This document shows positions 1-41,300 of a stretch of 64,000 nucleotides of DNA, piece after piece. The notes under the pieces are model-generated. The model ran no database searches. It had not been told where the DNA came from and saw nothing but the letters and a program-made list of their open reading frames with translations. The DNA lies in the NCBI GenBank assembly GCA_025331565.1, contig JAFREQ010000011.1:12854001-12918000 (forward strand), in the 5' to 3' direction. The position numbers and the translations under genes are program-made. Numbering within the stretch: the stretch's first letter is position 1; every line of letters starts with the position of its first letter. This DNA comes from Holacanthus passer (taxonomy: Eukaryota > Chordata > Actinopteri > Pomacanthidae).

Positions 1-98
1 CAGGACATTAGCATCATCAGCAGAAACGGACTTTATAGAATGACTCTGCAGCTGTGATTGCTCTTAGGTTTTTAACTTTGTTCATTAAAAATTTACAG

Positions 99-17508
<17,410 letters not shown>

Positions 17509-18879
17509 CACGTGCAAACACTCTGACTGGCATCTTTCATCTCTTTGGGTTTAGGCTCAGATCTACTGAAGGTCAGATCAAACAGCAACTGCAAAATTTT
17601 TCTTTTTTGATCTACAAACAGCTCACGGCGCATTTGTGCTTGGGAAAAAAAAAAGTGGATCAGCTCTCAGTGTTTTTTGCCTTATTGCTTATGCATTTGT
17701 TGGTGTTTCAGGGCTTGAGTGCAAAATATAGGACAAGAATGTGTAGAGTGTGCATGCTACTATAACTAGGACAAGCATGTTTAAAATTTTTGCACACGGG
17801 CTCAGCCATGTACACAGTCACCAAAAAGTCAGGGAGGCAGCTGAAATGTACTTTTAACAGGCCAATAAGTAATCAGCGAGTTGGAACAGATGAAATTATA
17901 TAAGATCTAAAAACTCAGTTGGCTTTATTTGCTTTGTGGTGGAAGGAAATATTTTACTTAAAAAAGAGAATTATTTTCACAAGAAAATTAACTTTAAATT
18001 ACAGAAAATGCTCATTTGACAGCAGAATGAATCAGTGTTATCTCACCATATCACACATTATATTATCAGATTATTATTACTGATGTGTTAACATGTCAGC
18101 AGTAGTTCATCAAGATGGAACTAATTTCCACTACTTTGTTTAATGTTGGGAAGATTTATTTCTAACAAAAATTTTAAAAACTCGTATTCTTTTAAAAATA
18201 CATTTCATTCTACAAAATTGTGGCGTTGAAGTATTAAAGGTGCTTGTGTAAAACACACGCATGTACTCATGGGGTTGAACACATTTCCTGCCACATAAAA
18301 AAGAAACTGCTTTGTTTACATCCATGTTTACTTGCAAGTGATTTTCTTCTTCCTTGCATTTTCTGGTGTATTGTAGTATTTCTTGGTGCATTACTTCCAC
18401 CTTCCAACTACTTATAAAATCATTGCTCCATAGCACCCCTAGTTGTCAAAAACTCCACAGGGCACCTTTAATACCTATAAATAATAGGTTTTTAAAACCT
18501 GCTAAAAATAGACTATTGACTGCTTTCCCTTTGAAGGTAGATGAGTTTGCCTTTCTGTTTTTTTCTGGTGTGGCACGTTCAACGTCACAAACGCCCAGAA
18601 AAGAGGGAACAGTAGAAAGCAGCATGGAGGCTTTTTTCTTTTACTTAAAGAACTTACTTAACAATATCACGTTGCACGTTGTTCTCAGACTGCAAAAAAA
18701 AAAAAAAAACTATAAATAATGTTTGACGTGCGTCACAGCATTGCATCAGAAAAAGGGGGCAAAAATTAGCGAGTCCACCCAGGTGTCATGTTTCCATCAC
18801 TGCTGATCAGAGCTGGAGCCAATCAATACCAGTGACTACAGCAGAGTCATGTGACCCGGGAATGAATGTTGATTTCACC

Positions 18880-19000
18880 CTTTAACACTGAAGACAAAAT
18901 CCAGATAAGTGGCATAAAATGGAATTATTCAAGAAAAGTACAACAATGTACCCGTCTGTAGTACTTGAGTAAATGTGCTTAGATACTTTCCATCACTTAA
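18880..19000. repeat. Fragment of a dispersed fish repeat
   Basis: The wording GTACTTGAGTAAATGTGCTT followed by AGATACTTTCCATCACTT is familiar from dispersed repeats in many teleost genomes. This identification comes from memory of the motif only. Ends and family cannot be fixed from the sequence. Confidence 0.35.
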
Positions 19001-20334
19001 AATACACAGATGAGTGACACAGCAACTTTGCAGAGAGAGTATACCACACATCAAGCAAACTGCTGCAGCACAAAAATGTAAATAAACAGACAATAAATCG
19101 ACAGAATCTGCTGCTGGCTGAGCTTCACAGTTTCAGACTCAGTGCTCAGACTTTGCTGATTCTGTCCGATTCAGCTGTTGTTGGCTTTGTGAAATTCAAA
19201 TTGAATTAATTGCACCAGCTTTCATTTGCATGTCCAGTCCTAGTAAATGTCTTTGCACATAAAGGAGCAGTTTTTAAGTGACAGTAGATCCGAGCCTTAA
19301 CCTCACGTTCACTTCAGTGTCTTTCAATCCACCTCTGACCTTTGCCAAGACAGTTTCAGTACCATAAATAATATCATACGTGACCCAGAATGACCATCGC
19401 CATGTCTTTTAAATCGAACCAGATTTCAAACAGAATTTAGATGCAAAGTATTTTTTCCCCTAAAAAATATTTTCTTAGAGCACTTTGACTTAATGACAAC
19501 AGATGAGAAAAACCAGTATGATGAGAAATACAGTGTTTGACCTCCAAACAGATTTTGAGAGGTTTTTTTTCGTATCACTGATTAAATGTATTTTCAATGA
19601 TACAAGGTTTGTTGTAGTCAAGGTTTGTTTTGTTGAAATGCTTCCGCAGAGACTTGTTTTGATCTTGAAGTGCTTCCAGTCGATGAGAATTGTTAAAGGC
19701 TTTAAAATCACACAAGAACAGACCAAAATTATCAGATGCTGAGTGTGATTTTGTTACAAAAATCTAGTGAATCCTCCAAACCTCTGTAATACTGCTGTGA
19801 TAATCAGATACTTTATTCCAGCAGTAATTATCACGACCATCAATTTATCATAAATTCTAAGTAATTTACCTGCAGTGTTATCTATGTAGTCTTATAGCAC
19901 AAAACATGTAGTCGTTGTGTTGCCGACATGTTTGACATCAGTTGTTTGAGAGGAAGCTCTCTGTCTCTTTTTTGTACCTTGTATAGCCACTATTTGTCAA
20001 ACCTGAATTTATGCACTTCTGTATGCTTCTGTATGGGGAATGTAGCTTCTGAACAGCTTTCGGTGTATCAATATGTTCTCAGTATGTGATGCTTTTTGAC
20101 CCTCTGTTGAGATTCCCCCGATGTCTCACTGAAAGTGATGATTCGCTGTGGCAGAATATTTGAATTTTATCATGCGTACCTCGTCATGAAAGTGACGCCC
20201 GATTCAACTACGAATTCATGAAGCTGAAAGACTGAAGTCACAATGAAATGTTTGTTAGTTTGTGCAAATTATTTCATTCATTTCAGGGTTTAAACTCTTT
20301 CTGTTAAATAATAAAATAATACACAAAATATATT

Positions 20335-20632
20335 AGGGATGCAGCTAACAATTATTTTCATTATCAATGCTGCCCATTATTTTCTCAATGACTCAACAAT
20401 GAGGTGTTTTGTGTAAAAAAAAATCTCTGTTTTTAAAAGATTTGATTTGTCTGACCAACAGCCAAAACCCCCAAATATTGAATTTAAAGTGATATAAAAC
20501 AGAGAAAAGCATCAGATCCTCACACTGCACAGGGTGGAACAAGCACAAGCGACATTTTTACTTGACAGTGAAAAATGACAGTTAATCAAAATAGTCATCA
20601 GTTAACTTTCTGTTGACTCACCACTTCAGCTG
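20335..20632. mobile_element. Degenerate non-autonomous DNA transposon copy (family 2)
   Basis: It begins AGGGATGCAGCTAACAATTA and includes CATTATCAATG, a middle with CAAATATTGAATTTAAAGTG, and an end with GTTAATCAAAATAGTCATCA. This pattern (GCAGC-TAAC start, body resembling GATATTCAGTTTA, end with ATCAAAATAGT) matches the copy at 23611-23900 and a well-known teleost element type. There is no coding capacity. It lies in the cacna2d2 3' region. Confidence 0.55.
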
Positions 20633-20915
20633 TGACACGCTGTATATTTTATGTATAAAGCTCTGTAGTTGTAAAGCAACTGAAGGTCACCGAACTCTCC
20701 ATCTATTGCTTTGTCTGACTGTGAATACGTGATGTTAAAACACATTAAATGTGTTCAGCTTTGTGCTATATTAGATATCCCCTCCAGACATGTTTAAAAA
20801 TACTCTTCTTAGAATAATAATTAGTGCCTGATGTGGCTTTTCCACACAAAAAAAAACCTTGTTAAAAATTCTAAAAAATGCATTTACTTCCTCACTGTCA
20901 TATTGTTCAGTTCAA

Positions 20916-20991
20916 CTAGTTGTAAGTCAATCACAGTCGAGTATGTACACTGGATGTTTGCATACTCAACTGCGATTGACTTGCAAACTAG
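20916..20991 (+). ncRNA. Pre-miRNA-like hairpin (candidate)
   Basis: A 30-base left arm (20916-20945) pairs with a 31-base right arm (20961-20991) with about four mismatches or bulges, around a 15-base loop. The arms contain AAGTCAATCACAGTCGAGT and ACTCAACTGCGATTGACTT. Size, loop and mismatch pattern fit a microRNA precursor. I do not recognise a known miRNA seed in it. An inverted-repeat transposon remnant is the main alternative. Confidence 0.35.
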
Positions 20992-23030
20992 ATGTGATCC
21001 TGTTCATACACAGGTTAAACTCAGATTTGAAGTGAGCGCAGAGAAACTTTCCCCCTTCAGCAGCCGAATGTGAAAAACAGCCTTTTAGTGTGAAACATAT
21101 ATCAGTCTGCGCGCTGAAGGTCAAACATCCACAAGTGAAGCAACAGTGAGCAAAAGTCATTTTGGAGTCGAGGGGGACTTTAAATTATTCAGATGGATAA
21201 GACAGTGGAGGATGGAGAGTTATGGAGAGTTACGCATGATAAAATCCTGAAAACATTTTCCCGCAGTGATTCATCAGCCCCTGATGTCTTTTTGTGTTAC
21301 TGTTTGATCTGGTTAAAGAGTTGAATGGGGGATATTTTTAAAAAGCTTTTTTGAGAAGATATTTGTAAAATGCTGTTTTTCTCCGTCTGCCTGGTGTTCC
21401 ACCCCTGCAGTGCCTTGTTGCACTCATTCTGGATGGCAGGAACATTTGGATCTTAGACATGTGGACGTTCATCCCAGAGGCCAATGCGAAACACACACTT
21501 GAATTTCAGGGGTTGCGGCGGTTCAGCTCTGAACGGACTCCTGGGTCAGGGAACGAAAAGATGCTTCTCGTGAACATGTGAAACCTTTTTGAAGGAACAC
21601 GGCACAGTTGCGACAGAGCACAGCAGCAGTGTGTGAAGCGGCCGGCCTCCTCTCCTGCCTTCTCATGGACAGATGTTTGAGAACGAACCCTGCTGCCCGT
21701 CTGCTACGCGTCGTTTATCTCTACACTGTGGTTCAGCCTCCAATCAAAGCACAGACACTGTCCATTTTCATAGGTTTACTTCGTCTCATCTGCACTCTGT
21801 ATATTCTATATTTGAAGCCTGTCGGGAACATGTACTTTTCCATTAGGACTGACTGAAACGAGTGAATGTTTATGTACAGTATTACCTACTGTTGTGCATC
21901 TCTGCTGTACCCGAGCATGGTGGGGACGTGGAGACGCAGATTAAAGCTCAACACTGTTTGGAGACCTCAGCAAAAACACTGCTTTGAAAAAAAACAAAAA
22001 AAAATTGCTTTTACTCTGAGACCTGCAGTATTAACTTTAGGTCATTGCATTATTCAAACAACACTGTTGTACATTGAAGGAAAGACATTTTGTGAAACTC
22101 TTTATAGCCTACAATATATACTACTGTTGAGGTCGGTGTTGTAGTTCTGTTTTTAATTACCGGTATTTATTTGCATGATCTTTTGAACAATTTACAGATT
22201 TGTGTACATAGTCTCATGGATATTTTACATTCCTGTCCACATCCAGCTCTCCAGTGCTGTGGGGAGAAGCGAGAGCGCCCCCTGTGGATATTTGGGGTGA
22301 CGTGGAGGCCTCAGAGCTCTTTGCTGTGTGTGAACTAACGAAGCTGAAAGTTTGACTTCAGTGAAGCCTACAATAACTGTCAGTGTTGGCGATTTAGGTC
22401 TTTTGCAGCACGTAAAAGCACAGAGAAGTTTAGAGTTACGAGCAACATACTGCCTGATTCAACTTTTGTCGTTTATTTAGGAAAAAAAAGTGACGTTAAA
22501 ATGGAAATGATTTATGCATTTAAAGGCTGTATAAGAAACAAACGAGGCAGTGGCATGTGTGGGGACTCCCCTTTATTAATTAACTTTGTTTATGGAATAG
22601 ATTAAGTGTTGCTTATTTGATTTATTTACGTATTATTTAATTTCTTTGTTTTATTTATTTGGGTATTGTGAATAATGTTTGTATTGAACAGAATGGAACT
22701 GAATGTGTTTGAAGCTTGCGTGGGCGCACAAAGCAGTTTACAAGAAAATTGCAAAACAGACAAAAAAACATCTATACTGTACGTCTTTGTCCTTTTTATT
22801 TACTGGGTATCAAAAGATAAGAATGTTCATGTTTCAGCTGTAACTTTGCTTTTCATTTCGCTGGCGTCGTCGTTTACTTGGGACAGTTTCCTCTCTTTGT
22901 GCCAGTCTCCAACGCCACCTCATTTTTGTACAGACGATGTGAAGCAGTCAGCAGAAGATGAAGGCTAACTTTGTAAAGATTTTGTCAGTCACATTACAAA
23001 ATGGATATTTAAATGTTTATATCTTTGGTG

Positions 23031-23036
23031 ATTAAA
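23031..23036 (+). promoter_or_regulatory. Candidate poly(A) signal ATTAAA for cacna2d2
   Basis: ATTAAA is followed within about 40 bases by TG- and T-rich sequence, which suits a cleavage site near 23055. It is the last such arrangement before the repeat-containing intergenic stretch. Other AATAAA or ATTAAA motifs occur earlier in the 3' region, so this may be only the most distal choice. Confidence 0.35.
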
Positions 23037-23610
23037 TGCTATTGATATTTTTCACTTCAGCTCTGAATCGTTATTGTTGCACATTCTCACTTCATCATGG
23101 CAGTTTATTTACTACAACTGTCTGCAGTCCAATCTGAAACACACTTATTTTCATTTATAGCCACTGGTGAAAGGTTTTGTGTGTTTTGACATGTGTGGCA
23201 GGTGGATGAGGACTCAATCACACATTCACAAGCGAGGATGGAGAGAGGTTCACCACTTTGTCAAACACATGATTGTATAAAGGAGATTACTACATGGGCT
23301 CAGGAACACTTCATAAATCTGTTGTCAGTAAAACACAGTTCATTTACAAATGATCACATTCTGTATTTATTTACATATTACACAGCTTTTTTTTTTGGAA
23401 TCAAGGTTGTAGTAAGAGAAGTGACTGGTGTTGGCCGCAGGCATTAAAAACTGATAAAATAGCTGCTTAACTAAGTAAAGAAAATGAAACTTAAATTGTT
23501 TCGCCAAAGGAAAAGAAGCATCTAATTTATCTTCAGGCATCAACAAATCATAAACTATGATATGAAATTCATAAACACCAGAGGCATGAAGTGATTCTTC
23601 TAAAACTAAA

Positions 23611-23900
23611 GTAGGGCTGAAACAAGTGATTATATTATTCATTTATTTCTTTAAACTAATCTTTCAGCCTGTAAAACGAAGATAGTAAAACATAGCCATC
23701 ACAAGTTCACCCAGTCTTCAGATTGTTTTGGTCATACTAGCTCTGAAAAGATATCCCCAAAGATATTCAGTTTACAATGATATAAAAATGCAGCAAAATC
23801 CCTACATTTAAGAAGGAATCAGATCATGTTTAGCATTTTTGTTTGATAAATGACCTAAATGACAAATTGGTCATCAAAATTGTTCAAGGAATCAAGTGAT
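23611..23900. mobile_element. Degenerate non-autonomous DNA transposon copy (family 2)
   Basis: AGGGCTGAAACAAGTGATTA opens the copy. The centre has CCAAAGATATTCAGTTTACA and ATGATATAAAAATGCAGCAAAATCC-like text, and the end has TTGGTCATCAAAATTGTTCA. Layout and motifs parallel the copy at 20335-20632. Confidence 0.55.
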
Positions 23901-26050
23901 TTCAGGTCAAATGTTTTTGGTTGCGTAGCAAAAGAAATGCAGTGTTATTAAGATTAAACATGACCTTTGCCCTCTGGACTCCTCAGCCACAAGACAAGTG
24001 TGAGAAGTGAGAAGAGTTGTTTCCATTTTGCCTCAGGTTTCTATAAATGTCTAATGGTGCCTATGTCCTGACGCTATGCTGCAGGTTTACAATGCAGTAA
24101 ACTGAACTGGAGCTCCTGAATCACTCCAGTACACTTCCATTATCTAATGCAGAGAGACTGTGTTTCTGTGCCAGCTGTCGAGGATTAAAGCCTGAGTTTA
24201 GGGCGGCTTGGCGAGGACCAGAAAAGGAATCCAAGAGTCAAGCAGCTTGCATGATTCATCGTGTGCATTTGCTCACAATGTCAGTCAGTAAACATTTCAA
24301 ACAGTGAGCTGAGGTCCTCGGAGGAAAGACGATAGGTTGCTGGCCACTTCCACAGACAATTAAAGCACTGGATGGGAGTTGTGGGATGTTTTGGCTCCTT
24401 TGATTCCCCAACAGTCCTGCAGGCCAGCTGCTCTCAATGGTCTTTTATGGATTAAGTGCTACCTTCTATCCAGCAGGCATAGTGCCTTGTTATGTGGCCT
24501 AAAGAGAAATACAGAGTCTGATTTAGCTATGAAATCAGACCATGAGTGTTTGGCAAAGCAGTTTAATTCTTATTGTCATTTTAAGCCGTCATGTGAGGTA
24601 TAACCAGCAGACCTCAGAGGCTCGTCTCTCATAAACCGAACAACAGAGACGCAGAACAGATGAAGCTTTCAGGACAGACGAAGGGGACTGATGTAGGGCT
24701 GCTGGAGAGCATGGCTTCATTTTGGGTAAAACTGTTTTAGATAACAATTAAATTATTAATTCATTATTAATGAATTATTAAAGAGGACAATTTGTCATTT
24801 TTTAAGTTATTTTTCAGCAGCTTAGAAATATGATTTAATGTTTCTGTCAATGTTTCTGTGTGTGAGAAAGCTTATTTCTTCTCAAGATCATGCAACAAAA
24901 CTTAGCAGGTGGTGAGTTTACGTCTAAACTTCTAACTTCTAACCGCTAAAATACTGGAGGTAATTAATAGCTTTGAACCTTTTTTGGAATTATTTATGAT
25001 AAAATGCTTGAGATACAGTGATGCAAAATGGGCTCACAAGTGAAGCAGATGTCTGTTTTGTAAATTCAATACTTTAACATGGATACAGTTACTTGGGAGG
25101 GGCTCTGAGCAGACGAGACCCTTGGACAAGATTTAGTTATTCATAGAAAGACACGACTGTAATGTACCAAACTCAGCTGTGTGTTGATATTTACTCTGTG
25201 CATAGGAAGAAAAAATGACCAAAATACAAAATCTAACTATACAAATACTTGTAAAATACTTGTGTGTTCAGTAAGACAATAACATAATAGTATAAAGTCG
25301 TGTTTGGTGCCACAGATTCAGGAGCAGACAGGTGCACAAGATTAGTGGTGGCTGAAAGGCAGCTGTCATTTGTCACAATGTTAATGAAATAGCTCCCCAA
25401 AGAGGAAGCATATGGATGGTTGCTTTACCCCAAAGGATTGTGGAGCTTATTTTTTCTCTGCTGTCAGGAAATGCCATAATGCAACAAGCAAAACACACTG
25501 ACAGGCTCAGTCTTTACTCCCACCTGACCAACAATTTGTACAACGGTTTTTAGAAATGTTGCGTTCACTGACTGCATCTGTTACAGTTGAAATTAGTGCC
25601 ATGAGAATTGGGTTATTAAAGCGTGTGCTGAATTTTCACTGTTGTGCAGGATGAACTCTTCATCACAGATAGACCTGCCTGGCGGTCCAGGTGTGCAGGT
25701 ATGTGACAGGTAATGATGAAGATGTCAATGTTAAATGAATCACCATAAAACCATAAAAATAAAGATGAAAGCAAGAATAATTGTCCCAACTTAAAGTAGT
25801 TAAACTGGTCTGTGTCAGGTCATTTTAGGGAAAATGGTTAATTGCCTTCTTACTGGCATTTTGAAGTCTCTGCTGATCGTTTGATAAACTCTTTGGATTG
25901 TGGCGACATGATTCCATAGAGTAACTGCTCCCAGCCAGGAAATAGTCTGGCACAGGCATATAACCTCCATAAAAACACAATGTGCCATTTATATACTTTT
26001 TATACACTTGAGCAAATTAGCTACAATCTTCTGTAACTCTAAGCATCAGA

Positions 26051-26090
26051 GCAAATAAGTGCATTTTCCCAAAATGTCAAACTATTCCCT
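26051..26090. mobile_element. Solo terminal repeat of the TTAA MITE family
   Basis: GCAAATAAGTGCATTTTCCC followed by AAAATGTCAAACTATTCCCT matches the right ends of the elements at 5950-6071 and 9964-10621. No matching left end is seen nearby, so this is a fragment. Confidence 0.55.
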
Positions 26091-26655
26091 CCCTCATGAC
26101 TGTGAGTAACATTTGGCTACATATCCATATTTAAGTGAAATTACTTCTGTTGTTTAGATGTTTATTTACTTGTAGTCGTTGTTTCTGTCTCATGACTGAA
26201 ATGTATCATTTTGAAAACCTGAAGGAGGCTCAAATGTTTTGACAGTTTTGACACAGACAATATAATAAGTGGACGAAGCTTCCAGGTCTGAAAAGTGCAG
26301 CCGTAGTGGAAACACCTTGAACTTTCTGAACTCTTTCCACTGGGCAACAGGAGGTGACGCCACTGGTTGCAAAAAGAAATCTGGTTGTATGTAAGCTTAT
26401 GAGGAAATGATCTCAATTCTAATTCTCTGTAAACATTTTCCTGACGAGTTTATGGTCTTAGTCAGTAGTTTCAAGTCTTCTTTAATACAGCCTAATGTTC
26501 ATTTAGTAAATTCTCTAATCATTTAGAGTAAAACAGGTGATAAAGCAGGGCATGTACTTCTGTACTGTACATTTTTTCTTTTCCATAAACCAAGTGGAGG
26601 TACTTTTGTTTTGTTGTGCAAAGAACAGTTTAAAAGCAACAGACTGGCAACAGAA

Positions 26656-26661
26656 TTTATT
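26656..26661 (-). promoter_or_regulatory. Poly(A) signal AATAAA of MYH-A
   Basis: AATAAA on the minus strand lies about 90 bases after the MYH-A stop codon (TAA at 26751-26753), giving a short 3' UTR typical of muscle structural genes. Confidence 0.7.
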
Positions 26662-26750
26662 TAATATAGATCTATAATATTCAGTGAGAGCAGTTCAATG
26701 AAAAATCATATTTTATGATTCTCATTTGTGGCCCTCAAAGAGGTTGCAGC

Positions 26751-37594
<10,844 letters not shown>

Positions 37595-38077
37595 GGTGAC
37601 CCTTTACTGCAAGTAAGTAAAAGAAGGAAAGCAGTTATTTATTTCAGTCATTATTTCTCTTTCATCTGCATCCATGGTGGTATTTCACTGCTGAACAACT
37701 TCTGTTAATGTTGTGATGAATGTTCAAATACTTAAATGAAGAGCAGAGAAAAATGGACAATGGTATATTTCACTTACTGTATTTATGTTTGATACAACAT
37801 CATTAAGAGTTAAAGACAAATTCACAGTTTGTAATAACATCACTGCTACATTTTCCATCAACTGTAAATTATCTTTGCTGATGCCGTGAATTCTTACATG
37901 CACTACTAAATCACTGTTAGTATCACTTTGTTATAAAACTGCAATAACACTAAAGTGACAATGACCTTTCTTCTATTTAAAGGTGCAGATGTCATTAATG
38001 AAGTGAGATGCACAAAAATATTACTGATATAAAATGTCTTCAGACAAAATGAAAGAGTGGTAAAATAAATAAATTAC

Positions 38078-38126
38078 CTTCTTCCTTCCCCTCAGAAGAA
38101 CAGATATTGATGGTTTAATGAGGGTT
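38078..38126 (-). other. MYH-A 5' UTR exon 2
   Basis: Bounded by an acceptor (TTTCTGCAG) and a donor (AAG|GTAATTT) on the minus strand. It has no ATG. The following exon starts at 37606, giving 12 bases of leader before the start codon. A 5' leader split over non-coding exons is usual for sarcomeric MYH genes. Confidence 0.65.
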
Positions 38127-38333
38127 CTGCAGAAAGAAAACAAATCATTTCAATTAATAAATGTAACAAGTCTATTTTGTAGTAAAAATGAACTTACTGT
38201 ACACTGAAGTCCTGGCATAAGCTTGACTGTTCTGTATTCATTTTATGGTGTCTGGCAATAAGTGGTCATGCCCTGCATTGTTCATTAAGCTGCTGGTTTT
38301 CCTCCTGCTAATAAAAGACTGTAACTCACTCAC

Positions 38334-38355
38334 CTTGACTGGTTGCCTGTCAGTC
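38334..38355 (-). other. MYH-A 5' UTR exon 1 (5' end approximate)
   Basis: A strong donor (CAAG|GTGAGT) at 38333 follows GACAGGCAACCAGTC on the minus strand. The start is set about 25-30 bases after the TATA box, so it is approximate. MYH-B exon 1 shares the CTGACAGGC...CCA core. Confidence 0.55.
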
Positions 38356-38378
38356 CTTGGGGGTGTCCAGCCTCCCTT

Positions 38379-38386
38379 CTTATATA
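38379..38386 (-). promoter_or_regulatory. TATA box of MYH-A
   Basis: TATATAAG on the minus strand, about 25-30 bases before the inferred first exon. No CANNTG E-box was found within about 60 bases upstream of it, unlike MYH-B. Confidence 0.65.
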
Positions 38387-38389
38387 GTG

Positions 38390-41300
38390 AGATCAGTGTT
38401 CACTCAGCAGACATGACTTGCTTTATTTGGTCATGCACTTTTAAGCTCTCTGCGAGTATTTTTGCCTCTAATCTGATATCGGGCATCTTTTGTCACGGAT
38501 AGTTTATGACGGATGAAAAAACCTTTCAGACTCACCGGTTCACAGAAGCAAGTTTAAGGCAATGATAAGAATTTAAATATGAAAATAATACAAAGACTGT
38601 TCTTTGAATAGCAGAAATTATTATATTTAGTTTGTGTGTACAAATGGCAAAAGCTTTTTGTTGGTGACCAAAACTCTTTATTAATGAAAACAGAGTGTTG
38701 TGACATTTTCCCCAAGTCATTAATAAGAATATCAATCAGTATGATTTGTTTAAAATAGAAATGTCTTTAAGTGCTACAGTACATAAAAGATTTGTCTCAT
38801 AGTAAACTGGGAGAGTTATGGTTCCACACAATACAGACACTTTAACTAGAGACTGAGTTTAAAGGTGTATAAATAGATCAAGACACTTACAATGCAGCAT
38901 TTTTTAACCTTGTGTAAATATTGTTCTGGCAGGCGTATTGGTTACTGAAGTTCAGACATTGTTTTGGTCTTTACGATAATCTCCTTAATGCACCTTGGCA
39001 CTGCAGAGGATCCGACTTTAGCCGTGGAGAAGCTCTCATATGTCACTGGTATTCTGTGGCAGAAGCCTTGCAAGTCTTTCCTGTGACAAAGGAGCAGGAT
39101 TGGGCCTAACAGTTGCTAATCTAAGAACCTGTGGAAACGATGATACCTCAGGAGAGCAGAAATCCTCACTGAGGTCTGCGTTTTATGAAATCCCTAACTT
39201 AATTAGATTTGTTCTCTGTGGAGGAAGGACAATAGAAGGAAGAACAATACTTATATTTATAGCACCTTCGTTTTCTCTGTTGTTGCTCCTGCGTCGACGT
39301 ATAGATAATAGGTAAAACATGACATATGCATCCTGTGAAAAATAACAAATGGTGACTTTGAAGTTGCCTTCATACAAAAGTCCATCACAAAATGCCAATC
39401 TTATCAGAATTTCTGCTTTAGCTGCAAACAAAAATATAAAATCTCACTATTTTACAATACTTGAATATAAAAATATTCTGATATTCTGCCAGCACAGTGC
39501 TATGACCTTCTAAAAAGAGATCGCTAGGCCACTTTGAATGATAATAACGCCTGCCAGAGTGCCTAATTATCTCATTATAACAACTCATGGTGGCAGTCTT
39601 GGAGCAGGGCCTGTGTTTGAGTTAATGTGATAAGATTAGAAACTCCAACATCACTGACACACACACGCTTTGAATTAGAAATGTATGACATGGGGGGAGA
39701 ATAACAACTTTGTATGCATCAGATCAATACAAATGTTTAGCATTCATAAGCGTTATATAAACATTTAGTAAATGGTTTATAATACACTATACAATGTAGC
39801 TGTCTGCAGATATAAGTGTTTAGTTAATCAAATATTAATGTATGCGTCAACAGCTATAACTACTCCCGTGGGCCCCCGTAACAGAAGACTTGTGTATAAA
39901 CAGATAATAAAGTAAAACACATATTAAAGATTATTACAAATCTATAATACACACTTGACACTTGAAAATGTGTCACCTGAACATCTGTAATTTCTTTAGT
40001 AAGTCAGTTTATTATATTCTGTCTTTGGGAACAGTGGTGATTTTGCCAGGTATTATTTAAACTGGTCTAAGAAAAGCAGTCCTGTTTTTAGACTAATGAC
40101 ATATTATCCCAAAGAATTTTTGCAATTACTGAGGAATAATTTTGGCTCCACAGTCGTATTGGCCTGATTACACAGACAGGTGATCATTGCAGGGGTCCTC
40201 GTTCTATTTTTGTCCATTTCACTTTCCATCAAGTCTTCAGTTTGGATCATTTATTTGTGTCTTAATATTTTCCATTGTATTCACTTTCAGTCTTTGCAGT
40301 GTATAGTGCTTTTGCTCTTCTCTCCTTTGGATATTTTTAATGTTACCCTGTGACGCATGTAGGAAATTGAGCCAAAATACAAAACAACTTGAACTTGAAC
40401 TTCGCAATGTCTGAAAGGTGAAGGGAGCCTGTGTGGATCCTGAGCTATGTGTTTTGATTTGGGTCATGTGATGGAAGGTGATCTGTAAACACTAGGATTT
40501 TATTTTGGTACCATCACAAGCGTGTTAAAGTGTCAACACAGTCATTGTAAGTGCATTTAAACAAATCTGCTTTTCTATTTGAGAACAAAAAAAAAGGATT
40601 TTAATGAGCCAATAATTAACCTTAAAAAATGATCTGGACAAAAAGTAAGAAGTGTTTTTTCCTTGTTTATGCTCTGTGGATAGTGATATTAGTATAGGTG
40701 ACATCTACATGAAGGTGAAACAGGGTCAGTTTTCCATTAATCCCATATTGACAGAGCTCTAACACAGTCTGAAGGCCTTGGTTTTCACAGTGTTTGACCC
40801 ACAATTGTTCCTTAAAGCTCACTCTACTCCTGTGAATCTACAGTATGACAAATATTCATCATCTCAGAGGCCTGTTTTTTACTGCACTTTACGAGGGCGC
40901 GATAATCCTCACGCTCAGACTGATGACAGACGTGTCCATCCTAAAAGGGGTCGTCTGGCTGAGACTGCTGGAGGTCAAAGGGCTCCAGCTTTCTAGGGAC
41001 CGTCTCTGAAATCTGATATTGTGAACATTCTCACACTGTTGGTGCCAAATCGCACACAGAGTTGTTGGAATATCACAAATTTCACGATAATCTTTTTTTA
41101 TGGCCAAATTCATTCATTTTCAAACACGTACACGCCAGGTTTGACTCACACAGCAGATGTCAGATTTGTGAGGTGTTTCTCAACCGATTGCGATTTAAAA
41201 TACAACACCAGTGTTTACAATGACTCGTGATGCAAACAGACCTACAGCGACTCTACATGACAATGTCACATTGGTATTTTTAGACTGCGTGTAGGAATTG

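Larger units (their letters stand above)
17509..23050 (+). other. Probable long 3' UTR of cacna2d2
   Basis: This is 5.5 kb with no convincing exon on either strand. It holds an A-run near 18694, a transposon-like fragment near 18900-19000, a 30-bp-stem hairpin at 20916-20991, a degenerate DNA-transposon copy at 20335-20632 and a possible poly(A) signal at 23031. That it is one continuous UTR is an inference from the lack of other genes; an earlier poly(A) site is equally possible. Confidence 0.45.
23060..26640. other. Intergenic region between converging cacna2d2 and MYH-A
   Basis: No exon with splice sites or recognisable domain was found on either strand. It holds a degenerate DNA-transposon copy at 23611-23900 and one terminal repeat of the TTAA MITE family at 26051-26090. 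The rest is unremarkable AT-rich sequence with only short chance open frames. Confidence 0.6.

Noticed and set aside
39250..39262. MEF2-like AT motif (TATATTTATAG) about 0.9 kb upstream of MYH-A
   Set aside because: It has a mismatch to the MEF2 consensus and lies far from the promoter in AT-rich sequence, where chance matches are frequent.
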